From assembly GCF_002845985.1 (NCBI RefSeq), contig NZ_PDFK01000001.1, positions 868,001-932,000 of the forward strand: a DNA stretch of 64,000 nt, in the 5' to 3' direction. The stretch comes from Lysinibacillus fusiformis. GTDB taxonomy: Bacteria > Bacillota > Bacilli > Bacillales_A > Planococcaceae. Numbering within the stretch: the first letter of the stretch is position 1; every line of letters starts with the position of its first letter. Both the position numbers and the translations under genes were made by a program. Shown in pieces: positions 18,364 through 26,828 of this stretch. The notes under the pieces were generated by a model. The model had not been told where the DNA came from. It saw nothing but the letters and a program-made list of their open reading frames with translations, and did not search any database.

Positions 18364-19860
18364 GTGAAAAACATCTTACATGTCAAACTACTCTTGAAGA
18401 TTACACAGGAATATGTCAATTCTCATTTCACTTTTGTCTTTTCCTTATTGTTTTCTTTCTTGTTTCTAGCCTATAGCTATAATTTTTCTACCAATAGCTG
18501 GCGACCAGTTATTATACTCTTTTTTGTTATTTATGCTATTACCACGGCATATGTTGCTTTCATCAATTTACGAATTAAAAAGGACTTAGCAAAGCACGGT
18601 GACATTCAAAAAAGCACTCGAGTGCTGGGCTATCCATTGTTAATCACTATATTGTCAGGCAATATTTTTTCAACATCCTTTGCATTTATGCTTGTGTCGA
18701 AAAGAAAATCTGCAGAATATACTTTTGCAGCCTATGCCTTTATTACACAATTATTCATCATTGGTATTGCAGCATTGAATATATTTAAACCATATGTAAC
18801 GGATACCTTTTTACTGGCGATGGGTGTTTTCTTAGTACTAGCGCTATTTTATATCGTGATGGCCATTTTATGTACGAAATATGTGACAGCTACTGAGGCA
18901 CCTAAATGGATGATTATTCCCGGCGTTTTATTACTATTTGCAACTTTCACTGGTAATCTATTTGCGACATTACTAGGCTATAGCCTGATTCAAAAGGCTC
19001 GAAAGGCAAATCCGTCTTCTATAGAAAAGTGGCAAAAAATATGGGAAAAGATTTTACGTAATACGATGGCTGTATTCGGCTTATTCTTCATTATTTTCAT
19101 GTTCTCATTGTCCGTCACAAGCTCTTGGACTTTTGACTATGATTTTGCTACAGAAAATAACTATGGTGCGTTACTGCAAACACCATCATTGGACTATCCG
19201 CTAGGCACAGATAATTACGGACGAGATTTATTTTCTCGCATTGTATTTGGTGCACAAATATCGTTAATCGTCGGATTTTTCTCAACGATTATTCCAGCAG
19301 TTGTGGGAGGGACATTAGGCGCTTTGTCAGGCTATTATGGAAAATCCACTGATAATATCATCATGCGAAGCCTTGATGTTTTATATGCTATCCCTGGCAT
19401 TTTGTTAGCTATTGCTATTATCGCTGCCTTTGGTGCTAATACAGTGAACCTCATTATTGCGCTGAGTGTTGGGGCAATTCCAACCTATGCTCGTACAATG
19501 CGGGCTAATGTTATGCAGCTTGCTAATTTTGAATTTGTGGAATCAGCTAGAGCTTTAGGTGCATCTGATGCTGCTATTATTTTCAAGCATATTGTTCCCA
19601 ATTCATTAGCACCAATGATTGTGAAAGCAACCTTAACGATTGGGGGAGCTGTTATTTCAACAAGTAGTTTAAGTTTTTTAGGGCTTGGTATTGAGCCACA
19701 TATTCCCGAATGGGGCAATATTTTAAAAGTTGGTAGTACGTACCTGGAGACACATTCATATGTCGCGATTTTCCCAGGTCTTTGTATTATGCTTCTTGTC
19801 CTCTCCTTTAACTTCTTAGGAGATGGTTTACGAGATGCTTTAGATCCAAAAACAAATTAA
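18364..19860 (+). CDS. OppC/DppC-type permease with an extra N-terminal membrane domain
   Basis: A 498-residue protein; ordinary OppC/DppC is about 280-310. The usual OppC start (NTMAVFGLFFIIFMF) is at about residue 230. It is followed by the family marker LGTDNYGRDLFSRIV near 280 and the EAA-type loop ALGASDAAIIFKHIVPN near 400. The first 225 residues hold about six additional hydrophobic segments with no similarity I recognise. The GTG start follows AAAGGAGG. The gene is 13 bases after oppB and abuts the binding-protein gene. Confidence 0.88.
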   Translation: MKNILHVKLLLKITQEYVNSHFTFVFSLLFSFLFLAYSYNFSTNSWRPVIILFFVIYAITTAYVAFINLRIKKDLAKHGDIQKSTRVLGYPLLITILSGNIFSTSFAFMLVSKRKSAEYTFAAYAFITQLFIIGIAALNIFKPYVTDTFLLAMGVFLVLALFYIVMAILCTKYVTATEAPKWMIIPGVLLLFATFTGNLFATLLGYSLIQKARKANPSSIEKWQKIWEKILRNTMAVFGLFFIIFMFSLSVTSSWTFDYDFATENNYGALLQTPSLDYPLGTDNYGRDLFSRIVFGAQISLIVGFFSTIIPAVVGGTLGALSGYYGKSTDNIIMRSLDVLYAIPGILLAIAIIAAFGANTVNLIIALSVGAIPTYARTMRANVMQLANFEFVESARALGASDAAIIFKHIVPNSLAPMIVKATLTIGGAVISTSSLSFLGLGIEPHIPEWGNILKVGSTYLETHSYVAIFPGLCIMLLVLSFNFLGDGLRDALDPKTN

Positions 19861-19872
19861 TTGGAGGTAACT

Positions 19873-21684
19873 ATGAAGAAATTACTTGTATTTTTATTCG
19901 TTGCAGTACTAGCTTTAGCTGGCTGTGTACAAACAAAAACTGACGTAGAAGGCAGTAAAGATTCAAAAGATAATAACAAGAGCAATGGCAAAGTGGCCAT
20001 TGAAGTATTAGGAATGGCCTCTGCTGAAGAAGATATGAATATTGTACGCGACCAATTGGTGAAAAATGGTTTTGATGTAAAACTAAATATTCAACCAGAT
20101 TACGGTTCATTCTCTGCTCAAAAAGAAGCGGGTAACTATGATCTTGCTCTTTCAAGCTGGACGACAGTAACTGGGAACCCTGACTATGCTGTACGTGGTC
20201 TATTTAAAACAGGCGGTGACTACAGTGTTGTTGCAGATTCAAAATTAGATGCACTAATCGATGAAGCAAGCACATTGACTGGTGAAGAAGCAGCAGCTAA
20301 ATATAAAGATTTAGAGCAATTACTAGTATTCGATCAAGCTTATATTGCGCCTTTATATATTTCCAATAAATATCAAGGGATCTACTCTGAATTAGTAAAT
20401 CCTAAAACGGTCCTTTTACCAAAATCTCGTGCACAGGTTTGGGAAAAAATTGAATTTAATGATGCGGCTAAGAATGCAACAGAACCTTTAATCTTACACC
20501 AAACAATCAACTCCCTTACTTCACTTGACCCAATCAAAGGGAATGATGGTTCCATCAATACATTAAACACGAATATGTACGTTCGTCTTGTTAACTTAAC
20601 AGATACAGATGAAGTTGTTTCAGATGGTTCATTATCTTATAACCATGTAATGGCTGAAGGTAATCAAGAATATTACTTCATTTTACGTGATGATATCCAC
20701 TTTGCAGCTGTGAAAGATGGTGCAGCAATTGATACAGGTGAATTAGTGTCAGCTGAAGATGTTGTCTTCTCATTAAATCGTGCAAAAGATGCTAATTCAG
20801 TACCAGATCATCGTACTTATAGCATTCATGAAAATATAGAAACAGTGGAAATCGTTTCTGATTTAGCTGAATTACAAAGCAAAAAAGTAGCAGGCTCTGA
20901 GCAATCAGTGTTAGATGCCTTATCACAAAACCTACCTGCTTCAATAGCACAATTAACAAAGGAAAAAGGTGCTGTTCATAATGCAGCAGGTGCATACCAA
21001 GTTGTTAAAATTACAACGCCAACTCCATTCCCACAAGTATTAAATTATTTAGCACACCAATCTGGTGGTATCGTATCTGAAAAACAAGTAACAAGCATTA
21101 ATACGTATGACGTGGCTAGCTATGATCCTGATAAAGACATTGCCTATGGTGATCAAGCTACTATAACGGAAGGTTCAGCAACATTTAACAATCAGCTATA
21201 TGCAAGTGGTCCTTACATTTTAGTGAAGAAAAATGATTATGAAGCACAATTCGTGAAAAACCCTGCTTACCGTGCAGGTAGCGAATATGAACCAAAAATC
21301 GCCAAAATTAATGTTCGATTTATCTCTGATGTTGATAGTGCACTATCTGCATTACGTAATGGTGAAATACATGTTCTTCAAACAGTTCCAGAAACGAAGT
21401 TGGATATTGTGAAATCAGACGCTAAATTAACATTAAATACGGCAGATAGTAATGCTGTGTCTTACTTACAAATGAATACGTCTGGACGTGCAGTTTCTGA
21501 TTCAGCAGATTTACGTAAAGCAATCCTATACTCCATTAACCAAGACGAATTCATTAGCTATTACCAAGGCAATAAAAAACCAGCTGTATCCACAGTATCT
21601 CCATTAATCGATACTGGTTTAAAACTGGAGGCAGATAGCGAGAAAGTAAAAGAATTTATAAAAGCATATAACGATAATAAGTAA
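19873..21684 (+). CDS. Family 5 (OppA/DppA-like) peptide-binding lipoprotein, apparently circularly permuted
   Basis: A 603-residue lipoprotein; the lipobox LALAGC puts the acylated Cys at residue 18. In OppA/DppA proteins the order is N-lobe start, central lobe, the RKAILYSINQDEF-type segment, and last a C-terminal segment with a strand-helix pattern and YDLALSSW-like motif. Here that C-terminal segment comes first, at residues about 41-195 (DMNIVRDQLVKNGFDVKL, NYDLALSSW, FDQAYIAPLYIS). The N-lobe start (EPLILHQTINSLTSLDP) appears only at about 204. The protein ends at 603, right after the RKAILYSINQDEF segment (from about 549), where the missing segment would normally continue. The fold would therefore be intact but permuted. 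The ATG at 19873 follows TTGGAGGT. It should bind oligopeptides for the extended OppBC. Confidence 0.88.
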   Translation: MKKLLVFLFVAVLALAGCVQTKTDVEGSKDSKDNNKSNGKVAIEVLGMASAEEDMNIVRDQLVKNGFDVKLNIQPDYGSFSAQKEAGNYDLALSSWTTVTGNPDYAVRGLFKTGGDYSVVADSKLDALIDEASTLTGEEAAAKYKDLEQLLVFDQAYIAPLYISNKYQGIYSELVNPKTVLLPKSRAQVWEKIEFNDAAKNATEPLILHQTINSLTSLDPIKGNDGSINTLNTNMYVRLVNLTDTDEVVSDGSLSYNHVMAEGNQEYYFILRDDIHFAAVKDGAAIDTGELVSAEDVVFSLNRAKDANSVPDHRTYSIHENIETVEIVSDLAELQSKKVAGSEQSVLDALSQNLPASIAQLTKEKGAVHNAAGAYQVVKITTPTPFPQVLNYLAHQSGGIVSEKQVTSINTYDVASYDPDKDIAYGDQATITEGSATFNNQLYASGPYILVKKNDYEAQFVKNPAYRAGSEYEPKIAKINVRFISDVDSALSALRNGEIHVLQTVPETKLDIVKSDAKLTLNTADSNAVSYLQMNTSGRAVSDSADLRKAILYSINQDEFISYYQGNKKPAVSTVSPLIDTGLKLEADSEKVKEFIKAYNDNK

Positions 21685-21693
21685 TACTAATTT

Positions 21694-21721
21694 GAGCCTT
21701 CTCAAAATTTGAGAAGGCTCA
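21694..21721 (+). terminator. Terminator hairpin, left duplicate flanking repeat copy B
   Basis: A GAGCCTTCTCAAA/TTTGAGAAGGCTC stem 10 bases after the binding-protein stop. Its T-run is missing. A nearly identical hairpin with a T-run lies at 22222-22246, beyond the repeat element. Confidence 0.8.
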
Positions 21722-21726
21722 CTTAG

Positions 21727-22214
21727 TGTTGAAAAACAAAACAGTCAATTAGAAGGTAAAAATGGATTTCCGTTGCAGGCTACTTGCTTTCCTGTGGGCG
21801 AGCGCCCCGAGCCGCTTCCTCCGCTATCGCTCCGTTTAGAGGCTCGCCTGTCTCGTTATCCCACGGGAGTCAAGTAGCCTCCACTCCAACCTACAAAAGT
21901 ATTACCTTTTTAGCAAAGGTTTTCAAATAAGGCGAAGGTCTTCACTACTCTTTATGGAGAGGTGTTGTCACACATCACTTCCCCACATTGAAAATAAGAG
22001 CTTATTCCCTCTAAAAATAATGGGCTATTTAATCGCTATATTACTATGAAAAAAAGTAAAGACACTTTGCAGAATGGTTGATTGGAGTGGAGCGAGCGTA
22101 AGTGAGTGAAGCGGCTCATCGGACGCCCCTTGGAAAGGGCGCTGGCGGAACGGAAATCAACCTCTTACCTTGCAAATTTGCTTTTTCTGCCTTTGACATG
22201 ATCTTTTTTCAACA
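21727..22214. repeat. Palindromic repeat element, copy B
   Basis: About 488 bp in the same orientation as copy A, with TGTTGAAAAA and TTTTTTCAACA ends, and arm 1 (GGATTTCCGTTGCAGGC...) and arm 2 (GGTTGATTGGAGTGGAGC...). Part of arm 2 is shorter than in copy A. It lies between oppA-like and yutG genes, which are convergent. Confidence 0.9.
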
Positions 22215-22221
22215 ACATGAA

Positions 22222-22246
22222 AGCCTTCTCAAAATTGAGAAGGCTC
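22222..22246. terminator. Terminator hairpin, right duplicate flanking repeat copy B
   Basis: AGCCTTCTCAAAATTGAG... stem followed by TTTTT on the plus strand. It differs from the left duplicate by one T in the loop and one base before the stem. Confidence 0.8.
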
Positions 22247-22269
22247 ATTTTTAATAGTAGAAACTCATT

Positions 22270-22851
22270 TTATATTTCATTATGTGATTTTGGTTTTGGT
22301 CCTAGCTCTTCAGGCTCGATATCAGCAAATGTTTCGCCTTCCTCTTCTAGATCACGCATGCGGTGTGCAATACGTGAAGCCGCTGAAGCTGCTATACTGC
22401 CAACTAAATCATCTAAGAATGTGTTGACATGATGTCCAGGTTCTGTATCGAGTTTTTTAATAATCCCTATTTTTTGCTTGTCTAAATGACCAAAAGTGGT
22501 AACGGCGATACTGCCATATGTAAAAACAGATCCTAGTGCGATTGTTTCGTCTACACCAAATAACCCCTCATCCGATTCGATAATTTGTTGCAGTGGTGAA
22601 GATAATAATTTTTTCTCTGCTAGTTCATCTAATTCAATTCCTACTAATAAAGCATGCTGTACTTCTCGCTTACGTAAAACACGTTCAACAGAATGAACAC
22701 AATGCTCCAGTGTTAAACCTTCATTATAGGTTTTTTGCATTTCGTAAACAATTTTTGCGATATCCTCTATCGCTACACCTCTACGAATTAACGCGGCTTG
22801 AGCTGCCTTTGCTACTTCGTCAGAGTGCACACGAATACTTTTATTATGCAT
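22270..22851 (-). CDS. yutG: PgpA-family phosphatidylglycerophosphatase-like protein (YutG)
   Basis: A 193-residue protein. The C-terminal half has the PgpA-like pattern ALGSVFTYGSIAVTTFGHLDKQKIG followed by HHVNTFLDDLVGSIAASAASRIAHR, with acidic residues in NTFLDDLVG. The N-terminal half (residues 1-90) is helical and matches the YutG group as I know it. Family members dephosphorylate phosphatidylglycerophosphate or a related lipid phosphate, but the function of YutG in Bacillus is not settled to my knowledge. The start follows GAGGGTT. Confidence 0.8.
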   Translation of the reverse strand: MHNKSIRVHSDEVAKAAQAALIRRGVAIEDIAKIVYEMQKTYNEGLTLEHCVHSVERVLRKREVQHALLVGIELDELAEKKLLSSPLQQIIESDEGLFGVDETIALGSVFTYGSIAVTTFGHLDKQKIGIIKKLDTEPGHHVNTFLDDLVGSIAASAASRIAHRMRDLEEEGETFADIEPEELGPKPKSHNEI

Positions 22852-22964
22852 AATTAACCCTCATTTCGATTTTTATTGCTAGTATAAAGCTAGCCCAACC
22901 TATTATACCTTTACTTTCGTAATATGGTACAATTTTGTTACAAACACAAGAAGGAGTGTCATCA

Positions 22965-23684
22965 TTGGATAAGGGAACAGTACAGGATTTAACATTTTAT
23001 AGTGAAGCATTACAGGAAGAATTACAGCTCTATATTTATGTTCCTGCAAATTATTCTCCACTTTATAAATACAATATTTTAATCGCATCAGACGGTAAAG
23101 ATTATTTCCAACTCGGCGGCATTACAAAGCTAGCTGATGAACTGATTGATGACTATGAAATCGAAAATTTAATTATAGCATTTGTTCCTTACAAAGATAT
23201 TAAAGATCGACGTCATAAATATATTCCAAGCGGTGAGCAACACGAAGCCTATCTACGCTTTTTAGCTCATGAGCTAGTACCCTATTTAGACAATGAATAT
23301 GCCACTTACCAAATGGGTATGAGTCGTGGCGTCATTGGAGACTCTATGGCTGCCACTGCTTCCTTAATGGCTGCCCTAAAGTACCCAAGCATCTTTGGCA
23401 AAGTCATTTTACAATCACCATATGTTGATGAGGATGTCTTACAGGCTGTTGAAAAATTTAAAGATCCTGGCGCGATTTCTATCTACCATATAGTAGGTAA
23501 GGACGAAGATCAGGTAGTGACAATGGATAAAACCATCAAAGACTTTTTAACACCTAACCGTCAATTACATGAGCTCATGATTAGTAAAGGGTTCACTACA
23601 TTTTATGACGAGTTCGAAGGCAATCATACATGGAAATATTGGAAACCAGACCTTCGACGTGCTTTAATTGAAAATTTCAATTAA
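22965..23684 (+). CDS. yjcH: Alpha/beta-hydrolase esterase, YjcH-like
   Basis: A 239-residue esterase of the Esterase_D/enterochelin-esterase-like family. It shows YIYVPANYSPLYKYNILIASDGKDYF near the start, the nucleophile in IGDSMAATASL near residue 127, and a C-terminal His in FEGNHTWKYWKPD. The order yjcH-yjcG-yjcF is kept as in B. subtilis. The TTG at 22965 follows AAGGAGTG at ideal spacing; the longer frame has no ribosome binding site. The substrate is unknown. Confidence 0.82.
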   Translation: MDKGTVQDLTFYSEALQEELQLYIYVPANYSPLYKYNILIASDGKDYFQLGGITKLADELIDDYEIENLIIAFVPYKDIKDRRHKYIPSGEQHEAYLRFLAHELVPYLDNEYATYQMGMSRGVIGDSMAATASLMAALKYPSIFGKVILQSPYVDEDVLQAVEKFKDPGAISIYHIVGKDEDQVVTMDKTIKDFLTPNRQLHELMISKGFTTFYDEFEGNHTWKYWKPDLRRALIENFN

Positions 23685-23767
23685 TATTGGGTGATTCAAA
23701 TTACGAAAATTGAAATTTCTGTTATACTTAAATAGAAAAATTGTTTATTTTCGGGAGGTAATGGACT

Positions 23768-24283
23768 ATGAAGTACGGTATTGTGGCATTTCCATCAAAA
23801 AAATTGCAAGATTTAGCAAACACTTATCGCAAACGTTATGATCCTCATTATGCAAAGATTACACCGCATATGACGTTAAAGGACAGCTTCGATGCATCTG
23901 AAGAAGAAATTCAAACCATCGTCAAGCAATTGGATGAACTTGCTGCTAAATATGCACCTTTAAACATTCATGCATCTCGCATAAGTTCGTTTTTCCCTAC
24001 AACAAATGCGATTTACTTCCGCATTGAACCAACTGAACAATTAGTAGCATTCCAACATGAACTTCAAGACAACATCCCTCATGGGGAAATGAAACATGTA
24101 TTTGTTCCTCATATTACAATCGCTCAAAAAATGTCAGCTTCTGAGCATGACGATATCTTTGGACAATTACGCATGACTGGCGTTGATGAAAAGGATACAA
24201 TTGATCGCATCCATCTTTTATATCAATTAGAAGATGGCTCATGGACAACATATGAAACATTCCGTTTGTCTGGAGCTGAGTGA
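23768..24283 (+). CDS. yjcG: 2H phosphoesterase / 2'-5' RNA ligase family protein, YjcG
   Basis: A 171-residue protein with the two HxT motifs that define 2H phosphoesterases: PHMTLKD near residue 34 and PHITIAQ near residue 115. The family hydrolyses 2',3'-cyclic phosphates or related bonds. The Bacillus protein's substrate is not known to me. Good AGGTAATG-type ribosome binding site. It is followed 3 bases later by yjcF. Confidence 0.88.
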   Translation: MKYGIVAFPSKKLQDLANTYRKRYDPHYAKITPHMTLKDSFDASEEEIQTIVKQLDELAAKYAPLNIHASRISSFFPTTNAIYFRIEPTEQLVAFQHELQDNIPHGEMKHVFVPHITIAQKMSASEHDDIFGQLRMTGVDEKDTIDRIHLLYQLEDGSWTTYETFRLSGAE

Positions 24284-24286
24284 TTC

Positions 24287-24715
24287 TTGTATCAGGTGAA
24301 AATTGTTGAAACAAAGCAAGAACACGATGATGCCTTTGCTATTCGGCAAAAGGTATTTGTTGAAGAGCAGGGTGTTCCGCTTCATCTAGAATGTGATGCT
24401 GAGGATGCCACTGCAACACATTTCATTATGTATGATAACGTTGAACCAGTAGGAGCAGCACGTTTACGTAGTATTGACGGCACAACAGCTAAAATTGAAC
24501 GTGTTTGTATTTTACAATCTCAGCGTGGTAAAAAATTAGGAGCTTTAATGATGAAGGAAATGGAGAAGCATGCCATTTCTATCAACAAGGAAATATTAAA
24601 ATTGCATGCACAAAGCTATGCCATTCCCTTCTACGAAAAGCTTGGATTTACAGTTACCTCTCCTGAATTTATGGATGCAGGTATTCCACATCGTGCTATG
24701 GAGAAAAAAATGTAA
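24287..24715 (+). CDS. yjcF: GNAT acetyltransferase, YjcF
   Basis: A 142-residue GNAT-fold acetyltransferase. It shows the typical FVEEQGVPLHLECDAEDATATHF opening and the acetyl-CoA loop LQSQRGKKLGALMM near residue 84. The start is a TTG at 24287 preceded by GGAGCTGAG inside the end of yjcG, so it is coupled to it. A strong terminator follows at 24721. The acceptor is unknown. Confidence 0.87.
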   Translation: MYQVKIVETKQEHDDAFAIRQKVFVEEQGVPLHLECDAEDATATHFIMYDNVEPVGAARLRSIDGTTAKIERVCILQSQRGKKLGALMMKEMEKHAISINKEILKLHAQSYAIPFYEKLGFTVTSPEFMDAGIPHRAMEKKM

Positions 24716-24720
24716 TCAAA

Positions 24721-24764
24721 GGGTGTTACGATATGCATTGCGCATTGTCGTAACACCCTTTTTA
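24721..24764 (+). terminator. Rho-independent terminator after yjcF
   Basis: GGGTGTTACGA and its exact complement (24748-24758) form an 11-bp stem followed by TTTTT. It ends the yjcH-yjcG-yjcF unit. Confidence 0.9.
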
Positions 24765-24841
24765 AATAGACACGAATTCGCTTGCCACCATTTATCTACT
24801 CCATCGTAACAAGCTACATTGCCAAGTAGATATGCCATACG

Positions 24842-25090
24842 CTACTTCATCATTCTAGTGATTTTATCTAAATCTAGTGATGCGCCATCTTGAATAATAG
24901 ATTGTACAAGTTTATCTTCCAACTCTTGCGTAATCGATCTGTTAGAAATTTTAGCTACACGTCTTACAATTTTTCTTACTTGTTTTTCACTGGTAAAATC
25001 CGCATGTTGAATGGCATTGGCTAATGCGAAGATTTCATCCATCGATACACCTGTTTTTTGCTCAATCGAATTAAAAAACGAGCGATGCAT
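24842..25090 (-). CDS. spoVIF: Stage VI sporulation protein F
   Basis: An 82-residue protein (MHRSFFNSIEQKTGVSMDE...) matching SpoVIF (YjcC), including its FTSEKQVRKIVRRVAKI and QDGASLDLDKITRMM tail. In B. subtilis it helps assemble the GerE-dependent spore coat late in sporulation. The ATG at 25090 follows GGAGGG; the longer upstream frame has no such site. It lies beside a YjcZ peptide gene and the spoVA genes in a sporulation block. Confidence 0.88.
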   Translation of the reverse strand: MHRSFFNSIEQKTGVSMDEIFALANAIQHADFTSEKQVRKIVRRVAKISNRSITQELEDKLVQSIIQDGASLDLDKITRMMK

Positions 25091-25217
25091 GTTTTCCCTC
25101 CTATCATTAAAACTCAAATTGACCTTGCGTCTTGCACGAAACATTTCGCAAATGGTGGAGGCCTTAACCTTATTTAGATAGTCCTAAATAGAAGCTAAAG
25201 CCTTTATGTTCATCAAA

Positions 25218-25391
25218 TTAGATGTAAGTAGCGCCAACAATAATTAATAGAATGAATAGGACAACAATTAGAACAAACGTAGAACCATAGCCATAGTTGT
25301 TGCCGCCTCCAGAGTAACCTCCGCAATAGCTATTGTTCCACCCACCAACATTATTTCCATAAGGTTGTGAGGACCAGCCTTGATATCCCAT
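25218..25391 (-). CDS. YjcZ-family sporulation peptide
   Basis: A 57-residue protein, [12 protein letters not shown]..., with a Gly/Asn/Tyr-rich first half ([13 protein letters not shown]) and one membrane span, [19 protein letters not shown], at the very end. That is the hallmark of the YjcZ family of small spore-associated membrane proteins. The start follows GGGAGGGGTGC. That ribosome binding site is the 3' arm of a long inverted repeat (25398-25450), and a sigma-K-like -10 (CATATTATA) lies in the loop. Confidence 0.88.
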   Translation of the reverse strand: MGYQGWSSQPYGNNVGGWNNSYCGGYSGGGNNYGYGSTFVLIVVLFILLIIVGATYI

Positions 25392-25397
25392 AAAAGC

Positions 25398-25450
25398 ACC
25401 CCTCCCTTCTACAACCTATAATATGTTTCGGTTGTAAAAATGGGAGGGGT
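25398..25450 (-). promoter_or_regulatory. Inverted repeat covering the YjcZ ribosome binding site, with sigma-K-like -10 in the loop
   Basis: On the minus strand ACCCCTCCC (25450-25442) pairs with GGGAGGGGT (25406-25398), and TACAACC with GGTTGTA inside it. The loop contains CATATTATA (25425-25417), which matches the sigma-K -10 form CATAnnnTA. Read-through RNA from spoVAEb would hide the YjcZ ribosome binding site. RNA begun at the internal -10 would lack the 5' arm and leave it free. This regulatory reading is inference; a clear -35 AC is not seen at the expected place. Confidence 0.5.
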
Positions 25451-25456
25451 ATTCGT

Positions 25457-25822
25457 CTAGTCAATATTTCCTTTTGGTTTAAAAATTAATGCACCGATAA
25501 AGCCAAATACGATAGCAGCACTGATCCCTGAGCTTGTTACTTCGAACATGCCTGTTAATACGCCAACAAGTCCATGCTTTTCTGCTTCCGCCAATGCCCC
25601 ATGAGTTAATGAATTCCCGAAGGATGTAATGGGTACTGTAGCTCCTGCTCCAGCAAAATTGATTAGTGGCTCATATAAACCCATACCATCCAATACGGCA
25701 CCGAGGACAACCAACGTACTTAGTGTGTGTCCCGGTGTTAAATTGCCAACATCCATTAATAATTGGCCTATGACGCAAATAATGCCTCCAATAATAAATG
25801 CAAATACAAATGTCATAACCAT
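25457..25822 (-). CDS. spoVAEb: Stage V sporulation protein AEb
   Basis: A 121-residue membrane protein with three or four spans and the SpoVAEb/AC motif GMGLYEPLINFAGAGATVPITSFGNSLTHGALAEAEKHGLVGVLTGMFEVTSSGI. It is part of the SpoVA channel that moves dipicolinic acid into the forespore and out during germination. It is the last spoVA gene; the order is lipoprotein, spoVAC, spoVAD, spoVAEb. Confidence 0.9.
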   Translation of the reverse strand: MVMTFVFAFIIGGIICVIGQLLMDVGNLTPGHTLSTLVVLGAVLDGMGLYEPLINFAGAGATVPITSFGNSLTHGALAEAEKHGLVGVLTGMFEVTSSGISAAIVFGFIGALIFKPKGNID

Positions 25823-25832
25823 GGTTTTTGCC

Positions 25833-26828
25833 TCATTTCATTGTAATTTCTATCGCATGTGCCGTACATGGAATCGTCTCGCCTTGTTGATAGGATAGCG
25901 GCGATAATAATGCCCCTGTTGCCACAAGTAATACTCGTTTATAACTCCCTGCGCGCATTTGTTGAATAACATAACTAAAAAAAACAGCCGCCGAACAGCC
26001 TGCTCCACTTGCACCAGATTGGAATGCTTCATCCTGTCCATAAAATTCGGCACCTGCATCACGTAATAACGTTAGCTCTTCATTCTTCACACCATTTTCC
26101 ACAAGCATTCCTTTCAACAGCTTTAATCCAAGCTGACCTAAATCACCCGTTAAAATTAAATCATAATGATAAATTTTTTGGTTTCTTTGCTGTAGGTGAG
26201 ATTGAATCGTTTGAAAGGCGGCTGGTGCCATCGCTGCACCCATATGGAAAGGATCATCCATGCCATAGTCAACTGACTTGCCTATCGTTGCTGCTTCTAT
26301 AGAAGGATACTCCTCACGATGCTTTCCAATAAGGGCATAGCCTGCAGCTGTCACAGTCCATTGTGCAGTTTGAGGTTTTTGAGCACCATAATTGATGGGA
26401 TAACGAAATTGACGTTCAATGGAATTATGCTGACTTGAGGCACCAGCTAATGAAAAATTAGCCACACCTAACTCTGTTAATAGGCATGCAATAATGGCAG
26501 AGGATACAGATGTTGCACAAGCCGAAAATAATCCAATAAAGGGGATTTCTAAATCTCTAGCTGCAAAATTGGTCGGTGTCATTTGATTAACCAAATCCCC
26601 ACCCATTAAATAATCAATATCTCCGTTTTGTATTCCCAATTTTTTCATAGCAAATTCACAGGCCTCTTCGATCATTTTGCGATGCCCCTGTTCATTTGTT
26701 TTCATCTGCCATCGTTCATCATCATAGACCGAGTCAAAATACTGACTAAAAATACTGCGATTCTCCAATGGGCCAGCTACTACTCCACCAGCTAAAAGAG
26801 ATGGTTTCGATTGAAAAACGATTACCAT
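25833..26828 (-). CDS. spoVAD: Stage V sporulation protein AD
   Basis: A 331-residue protein with a thiolase/ketosynthase-like fold (GLFSACATSVSSAIIAC, SLAGASSQHNSIERQFRYP, GASGAGCSAAVFFSYV), which is the diagnostic SpoVAD sequence. It is the dipicolinic-acid-binding subunit of the SpoVA complex. The gene overlaps the end of spoVAC by 7 bases, indicating coupling. Confidence 0.93.
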   Translation of the reverse strand: MVIVFQSKPSLLAGGVVAGPLENRSIFSQYFDSVYDDERWQMKTNEQGHRKMIEEACEFAMKKLGIQNGDIDYLMGGDLVNQMTPTNFAARDLEIPFIGLFSACATSVSSAIIACLLTELGVANFSLAGASSQHNSIERQFRYPINYGAQKPQTAQWTVTAAGYALIGKHREEYPSIEAATIGKSVDYGMDDPFHMGAAMAPAAFQTIQSHLQQRNQKIYHYDLILTGDLGQLGLKLLKGMLVENGVKNEELTLLRDAGAEFYGQDEAFQSGASGAGCSAAVFFSYVIQQMRAGSYKRVLLVATGALLSPLSYQQGETIPCTAHAIEITMK

